Shown here: positions 30,576 to 40,067 of the stretch, piece after piece
How positions within the stretch are numbered: position 1 is the stretch's first letter
Layout: every line of letters starts with the position of its first letter
Source: Asaccharospora irregularis DSM 2635
Lineage (GTDB): Bacteria > Bacillota > Clostridia > Peptostreptococcales > Peptostreptococcaceae
NCBI RefSeq assembly: GCF_900129815.1
Contig: NZ_FQWX01000018.1
Location: forward strand, 1-42,588
Direction of reading: 5' to 3'
Length of the DNA: 42,588 bases
Program-made: the position numbers and the translations under genes
The notes under the pieces: model-generated
Told to the model about the DNA's origin: nothing
Databases searched by the model: none
What the model saw: only the letters and a program-made list of their open reading frames with translations

Positions 30576-31541
30576 ATGATAAGTATTAAAAATGTTAATA
30601 AGTTTTATGGAGAAATGCAGGTCTTAAAAAATGTAAATTTAGAAATCAAAAAAGGCGAAATATTTGGAATAATCGGTCATAGTGGAGCGGGCAAGTCGAC
30701 ACTACTTAGATGTATAAATAGGCTTGAAGAGTATCAAGAAGGTAGCATTTTAGTTGAAGATCAAGAAGTTAAAAAGTTAGATGAGAACGAATTGAGAAAC
30801 TTAAGAAAAGAACTAGGTATGATATTTCAACATTTTTCTCTCCTTGAAAGAAAGACAGTGTTTGAGAACATAGCATTGCCACTAGAGTGTTTTGGATACT
30901 CTAAGAGTTATATACAAAAAAGAGTAGATGAACTTTTAGATTTAGTGGGAATAAGTGATAAAAAAAATCAAAAGCCAAGAAATTTAAGTGGGGGTCAAAA
31001 ACAAAGAATAGCAATAGCTAGGGCATTGGCTTTAAACCCAAAGGTATTGCTTTGTGATGAGGCAACATCAGCTTTAGACCCAAATACAACAAAATCTATA
31101 CTATCGCTACTACAGGATATAAATAAAAAACTTGGAATAACTATAATAATGGTTACTCATCAAATGGAAGTTATAAAACAAATATGCACTAGAATAGCAA
31201 TAATGGAAGGGGGAGAAGTCTTAGAAGTTGGAGATACAGAAGAAATATTTTTAAAAAATACAAAAGGTCTTAGAAAATTAATAGGAGAAGAAAATATAAT
31301 TCTACCTAAAGGAACAAATATAAAAATATTATTCCCTAAGGAAATATCTAACAAAAATATTATAACTACGATGTCAAGGGAATTAGATATAGATTTTTCT
31401 ATTGTATTTGGAAGACTAGAGAAATTTAAAGAAGATGTACTGGGATCATTGATAATAAATATGAAAGATGAGAACGCTGAGAAAGTTAAGAAATACTTAG
31501 AAAATAAGGGTATAAGATGGGAGGAGATAATAAATGACTAG
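30576..31541 (+). CDS. metN: methionine ABC transporter, ATP-binding protein
   Basis: A 321-residue ATPase of the MetNIQ importer. Walker A is [12 protein letters not shown]-loop ([13 protein letters not shown]), signature [12 protein letters not shown], Walker B ([12 protein letters not shown]) and the switch His (VTHQME) are all intact. The C-terminal about 75 residues form the NIL regulatory domain ([10 protein letters not shown]...), which binds methionine and inhibits transport. The start is ATG 30576 after CGGAGGGAG. The stop overlaps the metI start by 8 bases. It is controlled by the SAM-I riboswitch. Confidence 0.96.
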   Translation: MISIKNVNKFYGEMQVLKNVNLEIKKGEIFGIIGHSGAGKSTLLRCINRLEEYQEGSILVEDQEVKKLDENELRNLRKELGMIFQHFSLLERKTVFENIALPLECFGYSKSYIQKRVDELLDLVGISDKKNQKPRNLSGGQKQRIAIARALALNPKVLLCDEATSALDPNTTKSILSLLQDINKKLGITIIMVTHQMEVIKQICTRIAIMEGGEVLEVGDTEEIFLKNTKGLRKLIGEENIILPKGTNIKILFPKEISNKNIITTMSRELDIDFSIVFGRLEKFKEDVLGSLIINMKDENAEKVKKYLENKGIRWEEIIND

Positions 31542-32190
31542 CTTAGTAGATTTTATAAGCAATATGTTAATAAAGTCTCTTTTGGAGACTATATACATGA
31601 TTATAGTACCGACGATATTAGCAACAATAATAGGATTCATATTGGCAATTATATTAGTAGTTACTAAAGAAGATGGGCTAAAACCAAACAAAAATATAAA
31701 CTCTTTATTAGGATTTATAGTAAACACACTCAGAAGTTTTCCTTTTATTATACTTATTATTGCATTAATACCGATGACAAGATTTATAGTTGGAACAAGT
31801 ATTGGAGAAACGGCAGCAATAGTGCCAATAACTATAGGATCGGCTCCCTTTATAGCCAGAGTTATAGAGGGATCATTAAATGAAGTTGACAAAGGCTTGA
31901 TAGAGGCAGCAAAGTCATTTGGTGCTACAAAAAAACAAATTGTATTTAAAGTTATGATAAAAGAAGCTATGCCATCTATAGTATCTGGGATTACTCTTTC
32001 AGTAATATCAATACTAGGTTATACGGCTATGGCAGGAGCTGTTGGGGCAGGAGGACTTGGAAATATTGCCCTTACTTATGGTCATCAGAGGTTCGATACA
32101 GCTGTGATGGTGTATACAGTAATCACTCTCATAATAATTGTCCAGATAATCCAAGGACTTGGAAATTTGGCATATAAAAAATTAAAGTAG
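31534..32190 (+). CDS. metI: methionine ABC transporter, permease
   Basis: A 218-residue inner-membrane subunit with five predicted spans and the EAA-type coupling loop [19 protein letters not shown], which contacts MetN. The region [26 protein letters not shown] is characteristic of MetI. ATG 31534 lies inside the end of metN, with GGGAGGAG upstream, so translation is coupled. Confidence 0.96.
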   Translation: MTSLVDFISNMLIKSLLETIYMIIVPTILATIIGFILAIILVVTKEDGLKPNKNINSLLGFIVNTLRSFPFIILIIALIPMTRFIVGTSIGETAAIVPITIGSAPFIARVIEGSLNEVDKGLIEAAKSFGATKKQIVFKVMIKEAMPSIVSGITLSVISILGYTAMAGAVGAGGLGNIALTYGHQRFDTAVMVYTVITLIIIVQIIQGLGNLAYKKLK

Positions 32191-32245
32191 TTAAAATAAT
32201 TAAAAAATTTAAATAAAAATTATAAATTAGAAGGGGGAAAAATAA

Positions 32246-33040
32246 ATGAAACTAAAAAAAATATTATCACTAGCTTTAGCTGTAGGAATATCAGTATCAA
32301 CAATAGGATGCTCTAGAGGAGGAGATGAAAAAACAATAAAGGTAGGAGCTTCTTCAAGTCCACATGCAGAAATATTAGAGGTTATAAAGCCACAGTTAGA
32401 AAAAGAAGGATATAAGTTGGAGATAGAAGTATTTGATGATTATGTACTTCCAAACACTGCACTAAGTGAAGGATCTCTTGATGCGAACTTCTTCCAACAC
32501 GTTCCTTATTTAGAAGAAACTATAAAAGAAAAGGGTTATAAACTGACTTATACAGAGAAAATACACATAGAGCCAATGGGATTATATACAGATAAGTTAA
32601 AATCAATAGATCAATTAAAGAATGGAGCAACAATAGCCATACCAAATGATGCAACTAATGGAGCAAGAGCACTTAAGTTATTAGCAGATAACAATATAAT
32701 AAAAGTAAAAGATGGAGAGCTTATAACTGCTAAGGATATAACTGAAAATCCTAAGAATATAAATATAAAGGCAATGAATTCAGAACAATTACCATCAACA
32801 TTAAAGGATGTAGATGCAGCAGTAATAAATACAAATTATGCGATAAGTTCAAAATTAAATCCTAAAAAAGATACAATAGCAATAGAGTCAGTAGATTCTC
32901 CTTATGCAAATATATTGGCATGTAGAGAAGATAATAAAGATAGTGAAAAATTAAAGGCACTATCAAAGGCATTGACTAGCGATGAAGTAAAAGAATTTAT
33001 AGAAAAAAAATATAATGGAAGTATAATTCCAGCATTCTAA
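32246..33040 (+). CDS. metQ: methionine-binding lipoprotein
   Basis: A 264-residue substrate-binding lipoprotein. The signal MKLKKILSLALAVG...ISTIGC has a lipobox with Cys22. The mature NlpA-type fold begins KTIKVGASSSPHAEILE and includes FFQHVPYLE, AIPNDATNGARAL and the AVINTNYA segment typical of MetQ. It presents methionine to MetNI on the outer face of the membrane. The start is ATG 32246 after AAGGGGG. It is the last gene of the operon; a terminator follows. Confidence 0.96.
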   Translation: MKLKKILSLALAVGISVSTIGCSRGGDEKTIKVGASSSPHAEILEVIKPQLEKEGYKLEIEVFDDYVLPNTALSEGSLDANFFQHVPYLEETIKEKGYKLTYTEKIHIEPMGLYTDKLKSIDQLKNGATIAIPNDATNGARALKLLADNNIIKVKDGELITAKDITENPKNINIKAMNSEQLPSTLKDVDAAVINTNYAISSKLNPKKDTIAIESVDSPYANILACREDNKDSEKLKALSKALTSDEVKEFIEKKYNGSIIPAF

Positions 33041-33068
33041 TTAAATATTATTTATAGATGATATAGAG

Positions 33069-33105
33069 GGAAGTAAGCCTAAATTCAAGGTTTGCTTCCT
33101 TTTTA
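33069..33105 (+). terminator. intrinsic terminator after metQ
   Basis: GGAAGTAAGCC pairs with GGTTTGCTTCC (two G-U pairs) and is followed by TTTTT. Confidence 0.85.
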
Positions 33106-33261
33106 TAATGTATACAAAAATTTTTTATTTTATTCTTTTCCTATTAATATAAATTTATAGATAAAAACTTTACAAACAATCAGAAAGTGACAAATTTTTT
33201 GATTTAAAGATGATAACATAGTTATATAGATAAAAATGTATAAAAAGGAAAGGGATTTATA

Positions 33262-36036
33262 ATGGGAGGAAAATATGTAAGAGAGAGGAAGAAGAACAGT
33301 ATAAAGTACATTATAGAAATGAACGATATATACATTTTAAGTATCCTATCTTTTATACTAATTAGGTACCTAAATAGGGATATACTTAAAATTTGTTTAG
33401 AGACTATAAGTTTAAGCCTACTTTGGATATTCACTTACTCAAAAAGGTACGATAAAACTTTTAGTCAGGATAACTTTATAAATATACTAAGAGTAAATTC
33501 TATAGCATTAATGTTTTTGTTCAGCTTTGATATATCAGGATTAGAGATTCAAGATTCACAGATGATTATGCTTATTATACTTGTAATTAATGTATGCATA
33601 AGTATCTACGTGACAACTTATGATAAAGGAGAAATAGACAAAAAAATATCAATATTGTTTTGTTTAATTCCAATTGTGTTAGATTTTGCAATTAGAGCTG
33701 CATTTGGGGAAATTATAAACGTAAACTTTATTGTAATGATGCCAGGCATAATGTTGGCTGCATTTAATATATATAATGTATATTTTTTATTGGACAAACA
33801 GTGTATTCACTACAAAGCCACAAAATCGCTGACGGCCATGTCTACAATACTTACTATATTAGGGTTTTTATTTTCAATGAGGATTACAATAATCAACAAT
33901 GATTTATTAAAAGATATACTTTATTTACTTTTATATAGCTATATATATGGCTCGTACTCTTATAGTAGCAAAAACAGTATAATATACCCTTATATAGAGC
34001 TTTTTAGTAGAAATGAAAAGTTAGATAAGAATTCTCAGCATATGAACAAAATAAATATTGCAATTCAAAAGGATATAATAATACAAAATAAATTAAAAAA
34101 CTATATAGAACAAAGAGAGGGCCTTTTAAGACAAGCATTAGACAATATGCCTTGTATATTGATGATTACAGACTATGAATTTAATATAATTTATACTAAT
34201 AATTATTTTAAAGAAGAATTTAATTTTAAGGTTGATAGTTTTTATGAAGTTATAGATCTTATAGATAAGGGTAGAATAAAGAATAACAACTGGAAAGAAA
34301 AATTAAATGAAAATAAGGTATATATTAGCACTATACAGATGAATGATAGAATATATTCTTTAAATATAACCAACAATGAAAGTGATAACTCGTACTTAAT
34401 AGCATTAAATGATACAACCAATGAGATAAAAATGGGAAGACAAATACAGAGCATCAATGAAAATTACGAAAAAATAATTTTAAATACACCATACCCTGTA
34501 TTGGTTATAAAATTAAACAAGGACAAGAGTAAAAGTATTGTAGTAAGTATAAATAGAAAATTTGAAGAAATATTCGGATTTACATTAGATGAAATGAAGG
34601 GAATTACTTTGGAAGATTATATAGATTTACTTGAAGTTGATTTTTTTGATAATAATTGCTACAAAAGGATTAAGTTAGATAAAAACAAAAAAGTAGGAAT
34701 AATAAGCAATCTGTATGAGTCAAAGAGTATAGTGAATTTAGTTGTAAAAGATAAATATGGAAATGAATATATTGAGGAGGTAAGTATAGGGAATTGTTTT
34801 TATGGAGATGATAGATTTAAATTATTAACTTTTAGGAATGTAACCTCTGAGGTAGAAATTTTCAAAAGTATAAACTCTGAAAAGGTGATATATCAAAAAT
34901 TAATAGATTCTATACCTGAGGCTACACTGCTTGAGGATTTAGAAACATCAAAGGTAATTCATTCAAATAAAGCGTTTAGAACTATGTTTGGAATAGTGGA
35001 TGGTGTCTCAGAGGATATCTGCCAGAAATATAGAAATAAAATAATGAAAAAACACGTAAATAATATCCACATGGGTGGAGAAGATAAGAGCATCTATCTG
35101 GTAAATGAGAAAAACGATATAAAAGAGATTAAACTAATATCAAAGACGTTAGTTTTTGACAACAGAATAAGAAAAATTAGGATAATAAAGGACATAGGTG
35201 CCCGAAAAGAATTAGAAAAAATAAAAACTGTTTTAAACAGACAGAGAAAATATGATAAGATGAAAATGGAATTTTATGTAAATATGTCACATGAGTTAAA
35301 AACGCCATTAAACAACATATACAGCTCAATTCAGCTAATTGAAAGCTTGTATAGAAAAAATAAAATCAGTGACAAGCAAGATGTAATAAAAAATCATATA
35401 AAAATAACTAAGCAAAATATGTTTAGATTACTTAGACTTATAGAAAACATAATAAATATATCACAAGTAAAGTCTGAAATCTATAAAATAAGATCTATAA
35501 ATTTTGATATTATAGATATAGCGGAAAGAATAGTAGAATCTATTAGTGGATACGCAAAGTCAAAAAATATAGACTTAGTATTTGACACAGAAGAAGATGT
35601 ACTCAATGTAGGATTAGATCCAGAGTCTATAGAACGTATTATTCTTAACCTTTTATCAAACGCTATAAAATTTACTAGAGACGGTGGAGAAATCCTAATA
35701 AATATACAGAAAATAGATAACTATGTTGAGATAAGTATAAAAGACAATGGAGTGGGTATAGAAAAAGAAAAGCTTATGGATATATTTGAGAGATTTAAGC
35801 AGATAGAAAATAGCGATATACACAATGAGTTTGGAAGTGGAATAGGACTTTTTCTGACAAAATCATTAGTAGAAATTCAAAATGGGAAAATTGACATAAA
35901 AAGTGAAGTTAACAAGGGAACAGAGGTAATAGTTTCTTTTCCTATCAAAGAAGTTGAGGAAGAGGTTTCAGAAGATACAAAGTATGATGATAATATAGAA
36001 AAATTTGAAATAGAGTTTTTTGATATATACAAATAA
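33262..36036 (+). CDS. membrane PAS-domain sensor histidine kinase (orphan)
   Basis: A 924-residue kinase. The first about 250 residues hold roughly eight hydrophobic segments, a MASE-like membrane sensor. Two to three PAS-like regions follow (about 290-400, from LRQALDNMPCILMI; 405-520, from ENYEKIILNTPYPV; 545-650, from YQKLIDSIPEATLLED). The HisKA box has the phospho-accepting His at about 677 in NMSHELKTPLNN. The HATPase domain shows N box NLLSNAIKF, G1 DNGVGIEKEK, F box IFERFKQIEN and G2 GSGIGLFLTKSL. There is no receiver domain and no response regulator next to it, so its partner is elsewhere. The start is ATG 33262 after AAAGGAAAGGG. The stimulus is unknown. Flanking terminators show it is transcribed alone. 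Confidence 0.9.
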   Translation: MGGKYVRERKKNSIKYIIEMNDIYILSILSFILIRYLNRDILKICLETISLSLLWIFTYSKRYDKTFSQDNFINILRVNSIALMFLFSFDISGLEIQDSQMIMLIILVINVCISIYVTTYDKGEIDKKISILFCLIPIVLDFAIRAAFGEIINVNFIVMMPGIMLAAFNIYNVYFLLDKQCIHYKATKSLTAMSTILTILGFLFSMRITIINNDLLKDILYLLLYSYIYGSYSYSSKNSIIYPYIELFSRNEKLDKNSQHMNKINIAIQKDIIIQNKLKNYIEQREGLLRQALDNMPCILMITDYEFNIIYTNNYFKEEFNFKVDSFYEVIDLIDKGRIKNNNWKEKLNENKVYISTIQMNDRIYSLNITNNESDNSYLIALNDTTNEIKMGRQIQSINENYEKIILNTPYPVLVIKLNKDKSKSIVVSINRKFEEIFGFTLDEMKGITLEDYIDLLEVDFFDNNCYKRIKLDKNKKVGIISNLYESKSIVNLVVKDKYGNEYIEEVSIGNCFYGDDRFKLLTFRNVTSEVEIFKSINSEKVIYQKLIDSIPEATLLEDLETSKVIHSNKAFRTMFGIVDGVSEDICQKYRNKIMKKHVNNIHMGGEDKSIYLVNEKNDIKEIKLISKTLVFDNRIRKIRIIKDIGARKELEKIKTVLNRQRKYDKMKMEFYVNMSHELKTPLNNIYSSIQLIESLYRKNKISDKQDVIKNHIKITKQNMFRLLRLIENIINISQVKSEIYKIRSINFDIIDIAERIVESISGYAKSKNIDLVFDTEEDVLNVGLDPESIERIILNLLSNAIKFTRDGGEILINIQKIDNYVEISIKDNGVGIEKEKLMDIFERFKQIENSDIHNEFGSGIGLFLTKSLVEIQNGKIDIKSEVNKGTEVIVSFPIKEVEEEVSEDTKYDDNIEKFEIEFFDIYK

Positions 36037-36050
36037 ATAGTGGAATTTGA

Positions 36051-36077
36051 AAAAGCCTAATAAAATAGGCTTTTTTT
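36051..36077 (+). terminator. intrinsic terminator after the histidine kinase gene
   Basis: AAAAGCCTA pairs with TAGGCTTTT across ATAAAA, with TTTTTTT following. Confidence 0.85.
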
Positions 36078-36251
36078 GTACATAAAAATATAAAAAATAC
36101 AAAAACTCAAAAAAGACTTTCAATTAATAAAGTAAGGTTATATAATAAAAATGGAATCATAATAAATAGTAAAATATAATAAATAGTATATTTATTAAAA
36201 CATATATCTAAATATACTTAAACACAATATTTAAAAAGGGGAGTGGTCTGG

Positions 36252-37649
36252 ATGAGTCAACTGAAGATAACTGAAACTGTACTAAGGGATGCACATCAGT
36301 CTCTGATAGCTACTAGGCTTAAGACAGAGGAGATAGTACCAATACTAAAAACCATGGATAGAGTTGGATATCATGCCTTGGAAGTTTGGGGAGGGGCTAC
36401 ATTTGATGCGTGCATACGTTTTCTAGATGAGGATCCTTGGGAAAGATTAAGACTCATTAGAAAAAATGTAAAAAACACTAAGTTGCAAATGCTTTTGAGA
36501 GGACAAAATCTTTTGGGGTATAGAAATTACTCAGATGATTTAGTAGAAAAATTTATAGAGCTTTCAATAAAAAATGGTATAGACATAATAAGAGTGTTTG
36601 ATGCTCTAAATGATATAAGAAATCTAGAGGCATCTGTAAAAGCAATAAAAAAATACAATGGTCATTGCCAATGTGCAATATCTTATACAACTAGCCCTAT
36701 ACATACAGTAGAGTATTACTTAGATTTAGTTAAAAGCATGGAAAATATGGGAGCAGACTCTATTTGTATAAAGGATATGGCAGGGGTTTTAACTCCATAC
36801 AGTGCATACGATTTGGTCAAACGCTTAAAAAGATTAACTAATTTACCAATAGAACTGCACACTCATTGTACAAGTGGGATAGCTGATATGATTTATATGA
36901 AGGCTGCAGAAGCTGGAGTAGATATAATAGACACGGCTATATCACCTTTTTCAGGGGGAACAAGCCAACCGGCAACAGAATCCTTAGCTGTTACATTTGA
37001 TAGTACAGATAGAAAAACACAACTAGATATGGATTCTCTTTCAGAGGTGGCTGAATACTTTACACCTATAAGGGATAAGTATATGGCTGATGGAATACTA
37101 AATCCAAAGGTTTTATTAACAAATCCTAAAATATTAAAGTATCAAGTACCTGGAGGTATGCTGTCAAATTTATTATCACAGTTAAAAGATCAAAATGCTC
37201 AAGATAAATACGAGGAAGTTTTGAGTGAGGTGCCAAGAGTTAGACAGGATCTTGGATATCCTCCTTTAGTTACTCCAATGAGTCAGATGGTTGGAACTCA
37301 GGCCTTATTTAATGTACTTACCAATGAAAGGTATAAGTTAGTTCCAAAAGAAATTAAAGATTATGTAAGAGGACAGTACGGAAAATCTCCAGCTAAAATA
37401 GAAGATGATATAAGAAAGAAAATAATTGGGGATGATAAGGTAATAACTGTTAGACCAGCAGATTTAATTAAGCCAGAATTTGAAGCTATGAAAGAAGAAA
37501 TAGGAAGTTTGGCTAAAAATGATGAGGACGTACTAATATACGCATTATTTCCGCAAGTAGCTAAAAAGTTTTTAGAATCTAAGTATTTTAATAAAGAAAA
37601 AAAAGAGGGTAATGTTACTGATATACAATATATAACAGTAACTATATAA
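36252..37649 (+). CDS. oadA: oxaloacetate decarboxylase, alpha subunit (carboxyltransferase)
   Basis: A 465-residue carboxyltransferase that moves CO2 from oxaloacetate to the biotin of the carrier protein. The TIM barrel has TETVLRDAHQSLIATR (metal-binding Asp), LLRGQNLLGYRNY, CIKDMAGVL (catalytic Lys) and ELHTHCTSGIADM (metal-binding His-x-His). The PYC/OADA conserved carboxylase domain extends to about residue 450. The fused C-terminal biotin domain of many OadA proteins is absent; a separate carrier gene lies at 38013. Related pyruvate carboxylase B subunits are very similar, but the oadG and oadB neighbours settle the assignment. ATG 36252, 8 bases after AAAGGGGAG, is preferred to GTG 36243, which lies within that site. 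Confidence 0.93.
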   Translation: MSQLKITETVLRDAHQSLIATRLKTEEIVPILKTMDRVGYHALEVWGGATFDACIRFLDEDPWERLRLIRKNVKNTKLQMLLRGQNLLGYRNYSDDLVEKFIELSIKNGIDIIRVFDALNDIRNLEASVKAIKKYNGHCQCAISYTTSPIHTVEYYLDLVKSMENMGADSICIKDMAGVLTPYSAYDLVKRLKRLTNLPIELHTHCTSGIADMIYMKAAEAGVDIIDTAISPFSGGTSQPATESLAVTFDSTDRKTQLDMDSLSEVAEYFTPIRDKYMADGILNPKVLLTNPKILKYQVPGGMLSNLLSQLKDQNAQDKYEEVLSEVPRVRQDLGYPPLVTPMSQMVGTQALFNVLTNERYKLVPKEIKDYVRGQYGKSPAKIEDDIRKKIIGDDKVITVRPADLIKPEFEAMKEEIGSLAKNDEDVLIYALFPQVAKKFLESKYFNKEKKEGNVTDIQYITVTI

Positions 37650-37665
37650 AGAATAGGTGATAAAA

Positions 37666-37941
37666 ATGGATAATATATCGATAGTAGAAGCTATATCTAT
37701 AACATTTTCTAGTATGACAATTGTAATCTTAACATTATCATTGATTGCACTAATATTGGGTTCATTTAAACACTTATTTAAAGAAGAGTCTAATTTAGAT
37801 ATTAAAAAAGAAAATATAGATACCATACTAGAAGAAGACGATGAGGAAAAATTAATAGCATGCTTAGCAGCATCAGCTATGGCTGGAGATGGCAAAGTAA
37901 ATCCAAATCTCCATATAAAAAGGGTGACTAGAATAAAGTAA
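37666..37941 (+). CDS. oadG: oxaloacetate decarboxylase, gamma subunit-like small membrane protein
   Basis: A 91-residue protein with one N-terminal span (about 14-36, ISITFSSMTIVILTLSLIALILGSF) and an acidic cytoplasmic tail (EEDDEEKLIACLAASAMAGDG). This is the typical OadG layout, which holds the complex together and binds zinc. Sequence conservation in this family is low, so the assignment rests on topology, the EE-x-LIAC-x-AAS pattern and its position directly after oadA (16-base gap). The start at ATG 37666 is preferred to GTG 37657. Confidence 0.82.
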   Translation: MDNISIVEAISITFSSMTIVILTLSLIALILGSFKHLFKEESNLDIKKENIDTILEEDDEEKLIACLAASAMAGDGKVNPNLHIKRVTRIK

Positions 37942-37949
37942 ATCGAGTA

Positions 37950-37991
37950 AAAATTATTTAATAAAAATTATTTAATAAAAATTATTTGATA
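37950..37991. repeat. three tandem copies of a 14-bp unit
   Basis: AAAATTATTTAATA occurs three times in a row (the third copy with G for A) between oadG and the biotin carrier gene, immediately before its ribosome binding site. Probably slippage-prone; it may affect expression. Confidence 0.85.
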
Positions 37992-38012
37992 AAAAGAGAA
38001 AGGAAGATAAAG

Positions 38013-38372
38013 ATGAATTCTAAAACATATCATATAAAATTAAATGGAAAAGTTTACGAGGTTGAAATTGAGGAAGTAAAAGAGGATAAAATTAACAAAG
38101 AAGAATCAAAGGAAAATAAGCCAGTACAATCTACAAAAAAACATAAGGCAATATCAGAGGGAGAAGAAATAGCAGCTCCTATGCCAGGAAATATGTTTAA
38201 TATACTTGTTAAAGAAGGGCAAGAGGTCAGAAAAGGGGATGTAGTAGCAGTACTTGAAGCTATGAAAATGGAAAATGAAATAGTAGCCCCAGTTGACGGA
38301 CGAGTTTTATCTATAAATGTTGAAAAAGGTCAAAATGTAAGCTTAGGGGATATAATATTAAAAATAGCTTAG
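38013..38372 (+). CDS. biotin carrier protein of the oxaloacetate decarboxylase
   Basis: A 119-residue biotinyl protein. An N-terminal strand-rich segment (TYHIKLNGKVYEVEIEEV) and a Lys/Glu linker lead to the biotin-lipoyl domain (about 50-119). The biotinylated Lys is in VLEAMKMENEI, and the protruding APMPGN and a closing VDGRVLSINVEKGQNV are present. It shuttles the carboxyl group from OadA to OadB. ATG 38013 follows AAAGGAAG; the upstream TTG at 37986 overlaps the tandem repeat and lacks a ribosome binding site. Confidence 0.93.
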   Translation: MNSKTYHIKLNGKVYEVEIEEVKEDKINKEESKENKPVQSTKKHKAISEGEEIAAPMPGNMFNILVKEGQEVRKGDVVAVLEAMKMENEIVAPVDGRVLSINVEKGQNVSLGDIILKIA

Positions 38373-38400
38373 TAAAATTGACTTAAGGAGGGAGTTAACT

Positions 38401-39531
38401 GTGGGTACAATGCTAATGAACTTTGTTGCAGAATCTGGTTTTGCAATGATGACTTATAAAGAAATTATAATGATAACTATAGCTTGTATATTTTTATACT
38501 TAGCTATAAAAAAAGGATATGAGCCGTATTTATTAATACCAATAGCAACAGGGATGTTACTTGCGAACATGCCAGGTGTGGATTTAATGCAAAAGCCAAC
38601 GGAGAGTGTAAATGGGGGACTGTTTTATTATTTATACCAAGGAGTTAAGCTTGGAATTTATCCTCCACTGATATTTTTATGTATAGGTGCTAGTACAGAT
38701 TTTGGTCCAATGATAGCAAATCCTAAGACGATGTTACTTGGAGCGATGGCTCAGTTTGGTGTTGCATTTGCATTTTTAGGGGCAGTAGCTATAGGATTTA
38801 CTGGTCCTGAGGCGGCTGCAATAGGCATAATAGGTGGAGCAGATGGTCCAACTGCAATACAATTAACAGGTAAATTAGCACCGCATTTATTGGGAACAAT
38901 AGCCTTAGCTGCCTATTCTTATATGGCACTAGTCCCAGTTATACAGCCACCTATTATAAAAGCCTTAACAACTAAAAAAGAAAGAAATATAAAAATGGAA
39001 CAGTTAAGAAGTGTTTCAAAAAAAGAAAAAATACTATTTCCAATAGTTTCTATGGTAATAGTGATAGGTCTTTTACCTACATCAGCTCCACTTATAGGTA
39101 TGTTAATGTTTGGAAATTTATTAAAAGAGTCTGGAGTAGTTCCAAAATTAGTTGAAACAGCTCAAAACTCACTTATGTATATTATAACAATACTTCTGGG
39201 GTTGACGGTTGGAGCTACAGCGAATGGAGACGTATTTTTAACTGTTCAAACTTTAGGTATAACTTTAATGGGCCTTTTAGCTTTTTCGGCTGGTACAGCA
39301 GGTGGAGTATTAGGGGGAAAACTTATGTGCAAGCTTACTAATGGAAAAGTAAATCCAATTATAGGTGCTGCGGGAGTTTCAGCGGTTCCTATGTCTGCAA
39401 GAGTTGCTCAAAAGGTAGGTCAAGAAGAAAACCCTTCAAACTATTTATTGATGCATGCTATGGGGCCAAATGTATCTGGCGTTATAGGATCAGCTATAGT
39501 AGCCGGTATATTACTTAAGTTTTTTGCTTAA
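38401..39531 (+). CDS. oadB: oxaloacetate decarboxylase, beta subunit (Na+ pump)
   Basis: A 376-residue polytopic membrane protein that decarboxylates carboxybiotin and exports Na+. Family blocks are FLCIGASTDFGPMIANPK, FTGPEAAAIGIIGGADGPTA (with the essential Asp of the IGGADGPT loop), LGLTVGATANGDVFL and the end MSARVAQKVGQEENPSNYLL with its conserved Arg. The motifs also occur in methylmalonyl-CoA and glutaconyl-CoA decarboxylases; the alpha subunit points to oxaloacetate. The start is GTG 38401, 9 bases after AAGGAGGG. It is the last gene of the operon; a terminator follows at 39538. Confidence 0.94.
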   Translation: MGTMLMNFVAESGFAMMTYKEIIMITIACIFLYLAIKKGYEPYLLIPIATGMLLANMPGVDLMQKPTESVNGGLFYYLYQGVKLGIYPPLIFLCIGASTDFGPMIANPKTMLLGAMAQFGVAFAFLGAVAIGFTGPEAAAIGIIGGADGPTAIQLTGKLAPHLLGTIALAAYSYMALVPVIQPPIIKALTTKKERNIKMEQLRSVSKKEKILFPIVSMVIVIGLLPTSAPLIGMLMFGNLLKESGVVPKLVETAQNSLMYIITILLGLTVGATANGDVFLTVQTLGITLMGLLAFSAGTAGGVLGGKLMCKLTNGKVNPIIGAAGVSAVPMSARVAQKVGQEENPSNYLLMHAMGPNVSGVIGSAIVAGILLKFFA

Positions 39532-39537
39532 TTATAG

Positions 39538-39587
39538 GAGGAGTATCTGCAAATGACTATAAATCATTTAAAGAAACTCCTCTTTTT
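39538..39587 (+). terminator. intrinsic terminator after oadB
   Basis: GAGGAGT (39538-39544) pairs with ACTCCTC (39576-39582), with an inner AAATGA/TCATTT stem, followed by TTTTT. Confidence 0.8.
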
Positions 39588-39695
39588 ATAATGCATATGA
39601 AATTATATTAATTTTCAGACTGTTTACAAATATAATTTTCGTATATGCATTTCAAAAAAATTATCCTTTAAAGGTTTTAGATAGAAAATTTTTAT
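39585..39695. repeat. dispersed noncoding repeat, copy B
   Basis: It aligns with 29266-29375. Within it AATGCATAT (39590-39598) and ATATGCATT (39643-39651) form terminal inverted repeats of a 62-base unit. It directly follows the oadB terminator. The 10300-10360 palindrome is of similar size and also ends in ATGCATA. Confidence 0.55.
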
Positions 39696-39978
39696 ATTTT
39701 AAAATGTTACTTATATTGATTAAAAGTTAATTGTGAATAATTTTATTAAGAAAAAATAATTTTTTCTTAATAAATAAAATAAAAATGCCAAGAAATTATA
39801 GACAAACAAATATCAATAAATTATAGTTATAATAACACCATTTTTATAAGGTGGAGTGTCTAAAATTTGAATGAAATTAATTTTAATTATAAAAATTTTT
39901 GTTTAGACAGTTTATAGGTATTATACAGCAATAAAAAAGTTTTCTATAGAGGAATTTGATAGGTTGACTTTTTTGAAA
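39696..39978. other. AT-rich noncoding stretch upstream of the XRE regulator
   Basis: No ORF with a ribosome binding site and no RNA family recognised. TTGAAA at 39973 with TATGCT 15 bases downstream is a weak promoter candidate for the regulator gene. Confidence 0.35.
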
Positions 39979-40035
39979 CACATAAATTGTAGCTATGCTT
40001 ATTAATTAGGGTATATAAGTATGCTAATTTATGTG
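39979..40035. promoter_or_regulatory. long imperfect palindrome upstream of the XRE-cupin gene, candidate operator
   Basis: CACATAAATT (39979-39988) with AATTTATGTG (40026-40035), and inside them TAGCTATGCTTA (39990-40001) with TAAGTATGCTA (40016-40026, one bulge). The 57-base structure lies 33 bases before the start codon and could be an autoregulatory site, or an RNA hairpin in the leader. Confidence 0.5.
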
Positions 40036-40067
40036 CTATAAAAAAACTTTAATAAGAGGTGAGTAAA

